A DNA stretch of 64,000 bases from positions 124,001-188,000 of the forward strand of contig PUDQ02000017.1 in assembly GCA_002964805.2 (NCBI GenBank), in the 5' to 3' direction. The first letter of the stretch is position 1. Each line of letters begins with the position of its first letter. Made by a program: the position numbers and the translations under genes. Origin of the DNA: Trametes villosa. Taxonomy: Eukaryota; Basidiomycota; Agaricomycetes; Polyporales; Polyporaceae. The notes beneath the pieces were generated by a model. That model saw only the letters and a program-made list of their open reading frames with translations. It made no database searches and had not been told where the DNA came from. Positions 32,639 to 44,688 of this stretch are shown piece by piece.

Positions 32639-33330
32639 CCTTTGCGATTCCTGCCTGGTGTCGCGTGTAAGTCACCGCACGTATGACCAGAGTAACGGTG
32701 CTGCTCACTACCAGTCAGGCTGCACAGAGGTTGAGATGCGGCCGAGAGAAAGGACAGGACGAGGGGGAGAGTAGAGAGCTGTAGAGACACGCCAAGACAA
32801 CTCGACGCGCGCGGGACTGCGCACGGCGACACGTAGAGCTCGTCACGTGCCCTCGCGGGGGCCTAGCGGGGAAGCGCCCGTTCGGCTCACTCGAGCGCGT
32901 CTTTCTCCTCGGCCTCCACCACCCGGTCTTCTCGCAGTCTCCTCGATTCGTTGAGGCTGATGCTTGCTATTGCGAGCAATACCTCATGTTGTATGTGATT
33001 ATCCTGTTGCGTCTTGGAAAACGCTCAATGTCTTACGCCTCAGACTGAGCTTCGGTGGGCACTCTCGAGGGAACCAGCGCTGCCAGTTCTGTACACTCTT
33101 AACCGAAAATCGCGTTCAAAGGGAAAGCATTTGCATCGGGTCATACATGTGTTGCCTGATTAACCGTCCATGCAATAACTACAGTCCGTTATGGATCGTT
33201 CGTAAGTCCGTAAATGTCCGTAATGCGGGTGCGTTAACTATCCATGACGAGTATTGATAGTCACTTGGTCTATGCGAACAGCTGGTCAGCGTCGCCTTCT
33301 CCTCTCATAGGAGGGTGCATGAAGCTCACC
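32639..33330. other. intergenic region
   Basis: About 690 bp holding the promoter of WBP1 at its left end and the 3' side of the cerato-platanin gene at its right end. No gene or RNA is recognised. Confidence 0.4.
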
Positions 33331-33747
33331 TCAGAGACCGCACTGGGAGGCAGCGACCTGCGTCGCCGTAGCGTCGATGCGCCCGAGCTGCTGCGCCTGC
33401 CCGTTCGTAAGGGTGTTCATCGCGCCGAGCGCGATGTTGAATCCGGCATCGGTGTGGTCGACCGCAAGCACGTTGATGCTCCTCCCGTTGAAGGTGAGCT
33501 TCCAGCACGACCCGCACTGTGCGCTGTTCCAGCCGCCAATCGCGGCCGCACCGCCGATGTTCGGGAAGTGCGGGAGCGAGCCAAACGTGGAGAAGCCCTT
33601 GGTGAGCAGCCCGTTCGAGCCGTCGGAGCATGCGACAGTCGCGAGGCTGTTGGACCCGTTGTCGTACGTCTGGTCGAAGGAGACGGTGATGCCGAGCGCG
33701 GCGGGGACGAGCGCGAGGGCGGCGAAGGCGAGGGTCTTGAACTGCAT
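33331..33747 (-). CDS. cerato-platanin family secreted protein
   Basis: A single exon of 138 residues from ATG at 33747 to TGA at 33331-33333. Signal peptide MQFKTLAFAALALVPAALG, then the mature start ITVSFDQTYDNGSNSLATVA. The four conserved cysteines are present in VACSDGSNG, the QCGSCWKLTFNGR segment and AASQCGL, forming the two disulfides of the family. NIGGAAAIGGWNSAQCG and VDHTDAGFNIAL also match family signatures. Cerato-platanins are expansin-like double-psi beta-barrel proteins that bind chitin fragments, loosen cellulose without hydrolysis, and can elicit plant defences. A TATAAG box lies about 95 nt upstream (33839-33844). Length and cysteine pattern are normal. Confidence 0.95.
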   Translation of the reverse strand: MQFKTLAFAALALVPAALGITVSFDQTYDNGSNSLATVACSDGSNGLLTKGFSTFGSLPHFPNIGGAAAIGGWNSAQCGSCWKLTFNGRSINVLAVDHTDAGFNIALGAMNTLTNGQAQQLGRIDATATQVAASQCGL

Positions 33748-33838
33748 GGTGGGCGTGAGGGTAGGTGCGGATGAGTACGCTGCAGATGAGGAGCTACTGG
33801 ATGTGCTGCCGCAGGATATCCAGCCACTCCACCGTCTC

Positions 33839-33844
33839 TTATAC
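33839..33844 (-). promoter_or_regulatory. TATA box of the cerato-platanin gene
   Basis: TATAAG on the minus strand, about 95 nt upstream of the ATG at 33747. Confidence 0.5.
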
Positions 33845-36793
33845 TGACGATGCCGCCTTTGAGCCCCGCCGCGACACTCGCGGCTTGACACACTGTGAAG
33901 TCGTTCTTGATGTCGCTTGCGCCCGTACGCGGCATCTAGCTGCGTCTTGTGACCGTAGCGCACGCATCGACATAGCTTCCGCCGTATCTAGAAGCATCCC
34001 ATGACGGGAAAACCGCCGCCTTATCCTCCTCATGCGACGTGCGTCCTCCTTCTCGAGCCCGTTCGCATCACGGTCATGACCCCCCGTATGGGCTTGCGTC
34101 GGCGCAAAGCTCTTCACGAATATTCTCGTCGCCGCATGGAGGCCGGGCGGACGTCGAGGCCTCGGCGGAGCCCCACCTCCTCGTGCATTGACGACCCTTG
34201 CGTCGCTGGGGTTCGCGCGGTGAACGCCTTCGTGCCGGCGGCCGATATCCCGAAGCGTGCGTTCACGGGAGGCGGGCACGCGTCCTTCCGGAAACTGTGT
34301 TGACCGCTCGTTGTGTCCCCCAGAGCGCGTTCATGTCCACTGGGATGGCTTGTGGTAAGGTGAGTGAGCGAAGCTTACACCGAGAACTCACCTCTTCCAA
34401 TTGACCGTTCGTCGTCTTTAGGTGAGGGGTGACTGTTGTGCTCAGATCCTATGGGACATGGTACCTCGTCATTTCATGTCAAGCCTTCGGTAAGCCTCAC
34501 AAGTCGTGGTCGTACGAGTAACTAGTAATGCTGACACTCACCTGCAGCACATATGACGTTTTACATAGCGTCCGATGAGCTTCTGCTGCTTGATGGTAGG
34601 TCTGGAACAGCGACATGGGAGAATCGTACTGGGGAGGTTGGCATTGGCCTGGCATTGGCTGTTGGGTGGATACGGACAGCCTCTGGCTCTACTGGTAGGT
34701 CTTGGCTTCCACTGACCCGCCCTCGCCCCTTTTTCCCTCCGCTCCCTTAGATTCCCGTCGAGTCTACACGATGGCCTCCGTGTCCGTCAGGGTCTCTGTT
34801 GACTGCTGGTTCACTCCCCGATTCAAGCGCATCACCCACCATGTCTTGGGCTATCGCTACCCGAACCTCCCCGCTATACGCGGCCCATGAACCCGCGGGG
34901 GCTGTTCTCGTTGACCATGGTCTTGGAGACATCGCAGGTACCTTCCTGTACCTTCGCTTCGACTGATGCGACCACGACTTCTTGCTGAATCAGCCGAGTT
35001 TGTGGTTTGCATTCATGGCGGTTTTGGTGAGTCAGACGGCTGTGCAAGAATGTATAGAGCTCTCGAATGCGGCGGTAATACTGTGAATCTGCTAACCAAT
35101 CTGACACGTCGTCGGAATACGCCGACGCGAGCCTGCATCTGACCTAGAGCTGGGCGATCCGTATGTCTAGCGCCGCCGATTTTGACCGTCCCGAACTTCG
35201 AAGTCGAGGGTAGCGAGCCGTGAGTCGACGGTCGCGTACTCACTTACTTCACTGCGGCCCTGGACCTGGCGAGAATAGCCTCGCGAAACGTACTCGAAGG
35301 CCGGGTCGAGAGTGGGCGATAATTCTGCGAGGCTGTTCCTGATAATGTACCTCCTCACCCAGACTCGAGCGCACACGGCACGCCTCAATACATACATCTG
35401 TTCTCATGTCCGCGCGCCTCGCTTTCTGTGCCGGCGGTCCCAAGTTCAACCAAGCGATGACATCCATTGCTGCCGTCCCGTCTCAGCTCGCCAACTGCCC
35501 GCCTGGACTGCGTCGCAAACCTGCATGACTAACGTCGACGGGCCTTGTACTTCTTCATCGCAATGCGCATGACCTCTGCAGTGGAGTGCATCGTCAGTTT
35601 CAAGCAGTCCGGAATGATCGCAAGCGCACCGCTGGGGGAGCGGCGACTCGCTGCATAAGGCGCGGGGGAAGCTGTGCTCGGGCCTGTGCGAGCAGCATCT
35701 CCGGCGGAAACGACCCGCCGCTGCGTCGTCCGCGAAAATCGTCGGCGTCAAGCTCGCGGTGTCTCCAAGACGAAGAAGGCACGTCCTTCCTGATCGTCGC
35801 GTACGGTCGCGCTCCGTGGCTCACGGCACGGGGCGTTGCACCGTTGCCGCCGGCGCCCACTCCGAGGCGTGAGCACTTCGTGTCCGGATGCCTCCGCGCT
35901 GCCCGATCTGAGGCACTTCAGAAGCGCCGGGGGTTCCGTCGCGCGGGTGCGGGGGGCGCTGGGGAGCGTCTGTGTTGACAGTCGGCGGCGGAGGTGCATG
36001 TTAGGGTGATGTCGGTGATACTTTGAGTTGCGGGGAGCAGGTGGCGCGTGCCGTCGAGGCCGAAAGTCCAGCGCGCGGCATCATAGTAATACAGATCCTG
36101 GGAAGAGTCTGGTAGATGGGCTGGATAGGTGCTGGACCATGATCAAATGGATTGTATTGCGCGGCGCGCCCATTGAGAGGGTGAAATAGCAGAGGTATTT
36201 GGTTTGGGTATGGCACTTTTGGTCCTTGATACATCTGTTCGACTTGCGGTCTACCACCGCGCTCGCCTTGGACCGCCAGTGCAATGAACGGTGGCTCAAA
36301 AGCTTCGCATACCGGTCAGCATTTTGGCTCGTACAGCATTCACCGATGTGCGTTGCACTGCAGACCCTACTTTCTGTAGCCGCGCCATGCGGTGAAAGAG
36401 AACTGTATGTGCAGTGTACTTGACGCCTACGGATTTGGACGCTACAGAACTAGGTGAGTAAATCGAGCATCACACTGCCAAGACCAGAGAAGATAACACG
36501 CGTGGCTTACACCCTCTAACAGACTATGCATTATGCAAAGCAAAGATGGTCGTCTCAATGAGAGTCGGTCCATTGGACGGCGGAGTCGAGCAAGCTGCTG
36601 CTCTCTGCAGGCGCTTCTGAATCCCGCTGCGCTTTCACGTGCGGGCTCGGTAATACGAAACTCCGCCTAAAACCCGCGGGTAATGCCGGGGAATGACGGT
36701 GGGCCGCACGGGCGTCCATTGCTCGCACTTCCGTTCGTCGCTGATCCTCTCGGTGCACTCGCTGCTGTCAAACCCCCTCCGTCGACTCTCGCA
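33845..36793. other. gene-poor stretch of about 3 kb
   Basis: No gene could be supported on either strand. Open frames such as 35586-35978 (plus) or 33839-34279 (minus) are rich in Arg, Ala and Ser, overlap others on the opposite strand, and have no motif. The last ~150 bp are the promoter and leader of the adenylate kinase gene. Confidence 0.4.
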
Positions 36794-37834
<1,041 letters not shown>

Positions 37835-39692
37835 CGGTAGATATGTACGTACGTTATTCGGACCGTACAGACGCTCCTCTGCTATCGTACCTTCCTGTAG
37901 TAGACTTAGAATTGCAAACCTACCTGCTATCGATGATTTGCGAATACCGACGCGTGATTTGCGGCAACTCCGCGCACGGCGCTCTGGGACCCACCGCGGC
38001 GTTAATCGCAGATTGTCGAATGCAAATCGCCGCGTTCGTGTTCCCAGTTCTCTGTGCACCTTCCGCCTTCCTCCGCACGTCAGGTGTGTACGTGCGGGAG
38101 GACTCGCCGGCGGAGGTCACTCACCAAGTCAGATAAGAAATACCCACACGATCTACGCTTCGATCGGGGCGGCCTCGGGCGTTGTTGGCAATAACGTATG
38201 AGAATGGCCGCTATTCCTGGCACCACCACCGCTCGAGGTAGGAGGTGAGCGCCGAGAACGTGTCGACGAAGGAGCCACATTGATCGTCTGCTTCCCCAGA
38301 CGTTTGCTGATCCGCCGACGGGTTCTAGCTGGAATCACTGTAGGGCATGCTATCTTGTGCACTTACTGCATTACTGCGGGGCTGATTACCTGAGCGAACC
38401 GTCAGCGGCACAGCTCTATGTCGGGGGTGCTTAGTCCTGGAAAATGCGATACAACATAGCAGTCCGATGGCGCCGAAAAAGAAGCCCCGAGGTGCCGACT
38501 CTGCATCACCCCGCATGTCGACGCGAGCTGGAGAGACGACAACAGGCTTGGGGGCGCCCGACTCAACGTTGATCGCTTGTTTGAGGCCCCATCAGTAGCA
38601 TCGCATGACCTTTGGCGTCAATGGAAGCAGACGGAGCCTCGTTCACATGTACTACGCGAGCGGGCGCTACCGCTTTCTGCATCGACGGCACGAGAGAAAG
38701 GCACGCTGTCGTTCGCGAGACATAGCGCCCATGGTAGTGGCTAGCGTTTTACGTGCTTTGCATGTTTGTTCGTGCAGAGAAGGCGGCGTGGTGGTGCTGA
38801 CAGATGGGCAAAAAGACTCGTAACCAAAGGTGAACACTACAGTTGCCGGATTTGGGAGCGCACGGTGTGTACCTTTTTGCTTCCGCCCCGAGCGCTGATG
38901 CAGTGCATCGTCGCGAGGCTGGAGCGCTTCGGACCCTCCCAGCATCACGACATTGCACGATGTTCTTTGCCCAGGAGAGAATGGTGAGTGGCCAATGTGC
39001 CGAAAATCAAACGTAGAATTGCAAGAAGCAAACGATCTGACAGTTCAACTTTCAATCTGCAGCAGCTCCGCGCCGGCAAGATTCTCGCTGATGGGGCGGC
39101 ACGTCTGTAGGCGGGGCACTGCGGGGACTGTTCAGCCTGCCCTCAACGGGGAGTGGGCTGCACAGATGTCCAGAAGGCAAAGAACAATGCGAAGGGCCAA
39201 CACGTTTCAGCCCGGTCCGTCCTGGATTCTCCGAGTTTTGCGATTCGGCCGTCAAAGATAACTTTCGAGCGCCCGGCATTGCCTGTTTCTGGTCGATTCG
39301 CACACGGGTGACGGATTCTTACTCATCCGCAAGAATGCTGATGCGCCTGGGACGGGGCGGGTCTGGCGGGGGACGAACTGGCGGTGCAAGCGGTGCATGG
39401 CAGACGCGACGAAAACCGAGACGGCCGCGCCGCCGTGTTTACTCGAGGTCAGGGGGGAGGCGCGCAAGAGGCGAGGAGCGCCGGCGGCAGCGTGCGCCCC
39501 CAGAGCCGGCGATCCTATCTGAATCATGATCTCGCTCAGGGCGTCTGCAGAGGGAAGCTTGCACTTTTATAGGAGTCTTACGGCACCATCGAGCGCCTGT
39601 GCTTCTCCTAGATTAACGCTCGGACTTACTTCAACGACCGACGCAGCTCTGCTCCTCCTCCCCCAACCCTCTCCTCGCTATCCTGACCCACC
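37835..39692. other. intergenic region
   Basis: About 1.85 kb between adenylate kinase and the transcription factor gene. No gene is supported. The last 100 bp (39,600-39,692) are C/T-rich, as for a fungal leader. Confidence 0.4.
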
Positions 39693-41988
39693 ATGAAGGC
39701 CCCTTCTGCCCTGCAGCGCGGCATGGCATGCCTCTGCTGCCGCAAGCGCAAGATGGTCAGTCCCCGCGCCGCTCCCCCGCGCCCAGCCACCGTGCTGACA
39801 TCCGCCCCGACAGAAATGTGATGGCGCCCGTCCTGTCTGCGGCCAGTGTGCCAAAGCCAGCAGGGCGTCCGAGTGCCAGTACTACGAAAAGAAGCGCACC
39901 AGCCGCACCCAGCTCCTCCAGGCGAAGATCATGAAGCTCGAAGCTCGTTTGCGCGAGCTCGAGTCCGAGCAGACCCCGGAACCCTCCTCCGGCTCCTCCT
40001 CGCGATCGCCAAGTCTCGCGGGCTCGTCGTCTCCAAGCCTGAGCGGTACGTCTCGACGCGGTCATGTCCTGTCGCGACCGTGTATTGACGCGCAGTTTGG
40101 CATTGCGCTTCACCCCTTCGCCCCTCTCAGCCTCCCTGTCCTTTGACCCCGCCATGTTCAATCCCTCCGATATCGACAACGACTACGGCGGTCCTGGCGG
40201 CAACGAGGCACTAGCTCATCTCCACTCCGATCCGTTCTTCTCGGGACTGCCTGACGATTCGAGCTCCTCGGGATATTCCTGGCAGGACGGCTTAGACTTC
40301 CCACCCGCCGTAGATGACTTCCTCGCTCCATGTCCATCAGACCCAAGCTCGAGTAGACTATCGGACCCTTCTTCCGCACATTCTACGCATTGGTGGGAGA
40401 ATGACGTTTATTGCGAGAACAAGCAGATGCTGTAGGCTCACTTTCCACTCCGGTCTCACGAGGCGTCTTAGGCTAACGAGCGGTCGTCGCGTTGCACAGC
40501 CTCGACATTTTCTTTGCTCACCGGCACCAATGCTCATTTGACGTGCACGTCGGCCGGTTCAAGGCTGCACTACTCCTACCGACTGCGCAAAAACCGCATC
40601 CGTCACTGGTCGACGCCATTTACCTTCTGGCTTGCTACTTCTCACGGTCCCCGAATCTCACCGCCCTCGAGCCGCATTTCCTCAAGCGTTCACTCCGCGG
40701 CATCGCGGACGCACTACAGAACTCGGACCGGATCGTCCACGTCCTCCAGGCCTCGTGTCTTCTCGCGGTCTACTTCTTCTGGCACGGCCGCACGCTCGAA
40801 GGCTATTACCACTCTTCGATCGCCGCGCGCCTTGCCGTTGGGCTTGGCCTCCACCAGATCCGGTCGAACGAGTGGTTCCAGCTCCAGTTTGCTCGTGCGG
40901 GGTACCAACAAGAGGCGCCCGCGCCCCTCAAAGCGTCGGTGCCGCTGAAGCCACCGCTCGATGAGGTGGAGTACGCAGAACGAGTAGCGGCCTTCTGGCA
41001 GATCTTTTCGGTCGATCGGTCGTGGGCGGTGGCCACGGGTCTCCCTACGGCGCTTCCCGACGACGACCACCCTCGGTCCCGGATAGAGACGATGTGGCCG
41101 ATGACGATTCCGGACGATCCAGACGTGAGTACTACCATGTTGCACGCGCGCACCTGGCTGACCGTGTAGCGGCTGTAGCCTGCGTTGGAGGGCGGGATGA
41201 TGCAAGCGCTCCCCGGCGGACACCTGTCCGGCTCGGCGTCCTCTGCAGCACTGCGTTCCAAGGCAATTGCTCTGTTCGAGCGAACGGCGCGATTCTCAGC
41301 AGGTGCGCCCATTTAGCGTTTGACAGGAGCGGTGACACTGACGTCCAGACAGCGCCGAGTAAAGACGACAATCACTACTCCCTCGAGATGTCGCTCTCGC
41401 AGTTCCTCACGAACCTCTCGAACCTCAGCAACCAGCAGTACAGCCTGTCGTTCCTCGTCAGCACCGCCGACCTCGTCGACATGCAGACCCTCATACACGC
41501 CGCCACGATCCACCTGCACCGGGACGCGCTCGAGATCCAGTCGCAGTCATACCAGAAGTGCGTCTGGGCAGCGAACGCGATGACGTCCATGATACGCTCC
41601 ATGGTCGACAGCGACTACGACCTGCTCTGCCCGATCATTGCGGTACGTCGCTTTGCTTGTGTGGGTGCTCGTGGGCCTGGTTGGGTGCTGATGCGCGATC
41701 ACGCAGACTTGCTGGCGCTCTGCTGCGGAGGTCTACCTGCGCATACGGACATCGTCCCAGGGGCAGCCCCTCACGACGACCGCGGAACTGATCGAGCAGG
41801 AGCTCGATACGCTCATTGCGGCGCTGCAGCGGCTCAGCCTCGTCTTCCCCATCGCAGGTGCGCATGGTGCTGCTCCGTCTCGACGGGCGTGGACTGACCT
41901 CGCCTCCCTCCCAGGCATCTATGCTGCGAAGATCCAGGAAGATAGGACTACGACCCTCCCACAACCATATGTTTCGCCTCTCATATGA
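39693..41988 (+). CDS. Zn2Cys6 fungal transcription factor
   Basis: A nuclear regulator of unknown targets. From ATG at 39693 (MKAPSALQRGMAC) the zinc cluster reads CLCCRKRKMKCDG, then RPVCGQCAKASRASEC, a C-x2-C-x6-C-x6-C-x2-C-x8-C pattern; an intron follows the KRKM codons. A short coiled-coil (LLQAKIMKLEARLRELESE) for dimerisation comes next. Then there is an acidic, Ser-rich region with FNPSDIDNDYGG and HSDPFFSGLPDD, and a W-W-E-N-D segment. The fungal-specific middle domain follows: LLDIFFAHRHQC, HPSLVDAIYLLACYF, LQASCLLAVYFFWHGR, ARLAVGLGLHQI and AFWQIFSVDRSWAVATGLP. The tail includes SLEMSLSQFLTNLSNL, TLIHAATIHLHRDAL, AANAMTSMIRSMVDSD and a last exon ending LPQPYVSPLI. Introns near 40,050 and 41,125-41,345 are placed only roughly. 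Total about 600 residues. Confidence 0.85.
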
Positions 41989-44688
41989 CGACCATGACGA
42001 CCTACACTGTATAGTCTCCAGTCTCGACTTCTTCGCTAGGACATGCTATCATAGCGCTCAGGATAATTATTGCCCCTCTGTTACTACACGCCCCTGGGCG
42101 AACGCTGTCCGGGTCTCTCCTATCCTCCTTTCGGGTGTTCCAGGAGGATGTACTTACTGCCGCTCGACTCGCCCCATCTCTTCTGTGTTCTCTTTCTGTG
42201 TCATGAGTTCCCATGCCTGTATCAATTAGCGACATCTTACTCTATACCACTATCTATACCCCGTTCCGCGTTCCATGTTATTTCGAGCTTGACACTCCGC
42301 CGCCGTCGGTGCTGCGGTGGATACTCGGACGCGTCCCCCGACGTCGGGGCCTACTCCGCGCCGCACGGACGGCGCACGCGGGAGCGGGAGCGGGCACTTG
42401 AAGCGCATCCGATTTCGCGACCGATTCCGCAGCGAGGCTCTAGCAGGCTGCGCACCGGTCTCTTTCCCCAGAACAAAGGGGTGGCGATGTTGCCCATGCC
42501 AACGCAAACCGCGACGGTCGACGCGATCACGCCCATGCGCGCCCCACGCGACGCGCCGCCCGAAGAGGCATGCCCGCGCGACGCCGTGGGCGCGCGGTGG
42601 CGCCGACGCATCATGCAGAGGCTCGCGCGGCGCTGTCTCGGCACAGGGCCCGACGCGCGAGCCATGAGCGTTGGAAGGCGTTGGATCAATGAAATTGGAT
42701 CGCCATCATGAACAGGTGGCGGCGCGAAGCGAGAGGGGCGCGCCACGCGAGCGGGGGCGGGCGCAGAGGGGCACGTCGGCGCCGAGCGGGCGGGCGGGCG
42801 CTGTTGTGGCGATCGTCGAAATCGGCAGCGGCGCGATCGGGGAGGGCGAGCGGGCCCTGGAGATGGCGCATGGCGCGCGTGGCTCGATACCGCCGGATCA
42901 TGGATAATGTCGCGCCAGGGTCGGGCGTCGGGCTCGGGGCGACCTTGGTGCGGCTGCAGGAAGCGAGGCTTCGAGCTCTGCGAAGCTCCTTCGTGCGTGC
43001 TAGACTACGCGGTCGGCCGAGGTCCCGACGAGCATGCGAGCACGACGCGAGGAGGAGTGCCTGTTTTGGGCGTCGCGTTGCGCGAATGCGAGGTTGGCAA
43101 GGGTGGTGCATAGGTTCCGGTGACGTACAGAAGCGTACGATGCGCAGCGGGCGACCACTCCGTGTGCGAAGACGTGGCAAAGGCGTGCGCAATCGGCCAC
43201 TCGGGGCTCTTGCGCGAGGATATACATTGATGCGCCTCCGGGCGTTTCAACGGCGTCTAGGGGGCGAGGACTGAATGAACGGCGCGTGGCGACGGCGTGA
43301 TCAACTTCCATACCATGATCCATCTGCGAATTCAAACAGGGTGCGGGCGTGAAGACGCATGATGGCCCTATGTCGGGCGCGCGGACATCTGCGACAGAGG
43401 TGACGCGCCTCGTCATCGTCAATGATCACCCCGCAACAGCGTGCCACGAGAGGGGCTGGAGCCCCCGATTGCGCAGTGATCCATGCGCGTAGAAAGCCGG
43501 AAGATGCACGGTGCCTGTGAGGTTTGAAGTGCTTCAGCGCCCAGCACAGAGTGAAGAGTATTACGAGGTTCTTACGGATTGCTACACAGCACTCGATTTT
43601 GCTTGTTCATCCTGCAGGGTTCCCTGATGCACAGTAGTGCTAGCGGGTAGATCCGGCTCTACAAGACGGTCGGAGGCGGTGGGTGGGGAAGGTATGCCGA
43701 GAAATCGCCGCTCAATGCGCACGGCTCTCCAGCTCTTGCATGTCCTGGAAAGGCGAGGGGGTGTCGCGGGACTTCAAGCACCCTGCATGATTGACGCCAT
43801 GGTGGGCGCTACACCAAGTCTCACCCACGTCGGTGGTAAAGGTGTGCTCTTCCGAGGGTAGATAGGGGTCGCTTGTGGACGCATGGCTCTACGAAAATCC
43901 CGACGGGTCTGGGTGAGATCTCAGCTCGATGCTAAGAATGGACCTCGAGGGAACTGAGAGTACTTACTGGGACTAGCGAGCGGGCTCGGAGCCTCCCAAT
44001 CACATCCAAAGAATATACGGCATGGCAACTTCACGGCCTTGGTGTTGTCCACATGCCCCGGGGTTATCCTAGGAATCTTTCCCCACCCCCTCGGGCTACA
44101 TAGTAACATACTGAAAGAAAAACAGCGGTGAGCATGTCGTGAGGTCGCTGACACACGTACCATGCTCAGCAGCTTCTGATTACAAACACTGCTTGCACAC
44201 CTCCTATGTCGTAGGATACAGCACAGCGAATGAGTTGTGAGGCTTTTTCGCTCGGGCGGGGTGGACGGGTGGCGCGCCGCCCGCGGTACAAGGCGAATCG
44301 GACTTGCGCTCCCCGGCACCGAGTGTGAGCGTACTGCTCGGGGTAAGCCACGACATTGGAAGCGGTGCTTTTACGCTTGTTCATTTGCGTTTCAAGCCGT
44401 CTTCACAGCTTCTTCGTTGAGCTCTGGGACACGCTCGCAGGCGGTGCACCCGACGATCCTCACGGATCGGCAGTCTGTGGGCGGGATGGACACGGCGGGA
44501 GGAAAGTTGGGCGCGCTGCCTTTTCGGTCAAGCTGTGCTGTACGGTTCGCAGTGCACGTGGCGGGCCGCTGCGCCGAATCGGTTTGCTTGGACAAGCGCC
44601 GTAGCCAAACAAAGGCCCGAGGCGCGCTCGGCCGCGCCGTCGTCACCGCATACAACCTCCTCACCTTCGACGTCCTCCGCGTGCCAAC
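41989..44688. other. long intergenic stretch with a GC-rich core
   Basis: About 2.7 kb. From 42,300 to 43,270 the sequence is GC-rich and open in several frames on both strands at once, giving Arg/Ala/Gly-rich translations with no motif. An imperfect hairpin lies at about 42,964-42,990. No gene is claimed. The part before 44,689 carries the promoter of the V-ATPase gene. Confidence 0.4.

Noticed and set aside
35586..35978. 130-codon plus-strand frame in the gene-poor stretch
   Set aside because: Overlapped by frames on the other strand, no conserved feature.
42708..43274. 188-codon plus-strand frame
   Set aside because: Arg/Ala/Gly-rich composition, overlapping frames on both strands, no motif.
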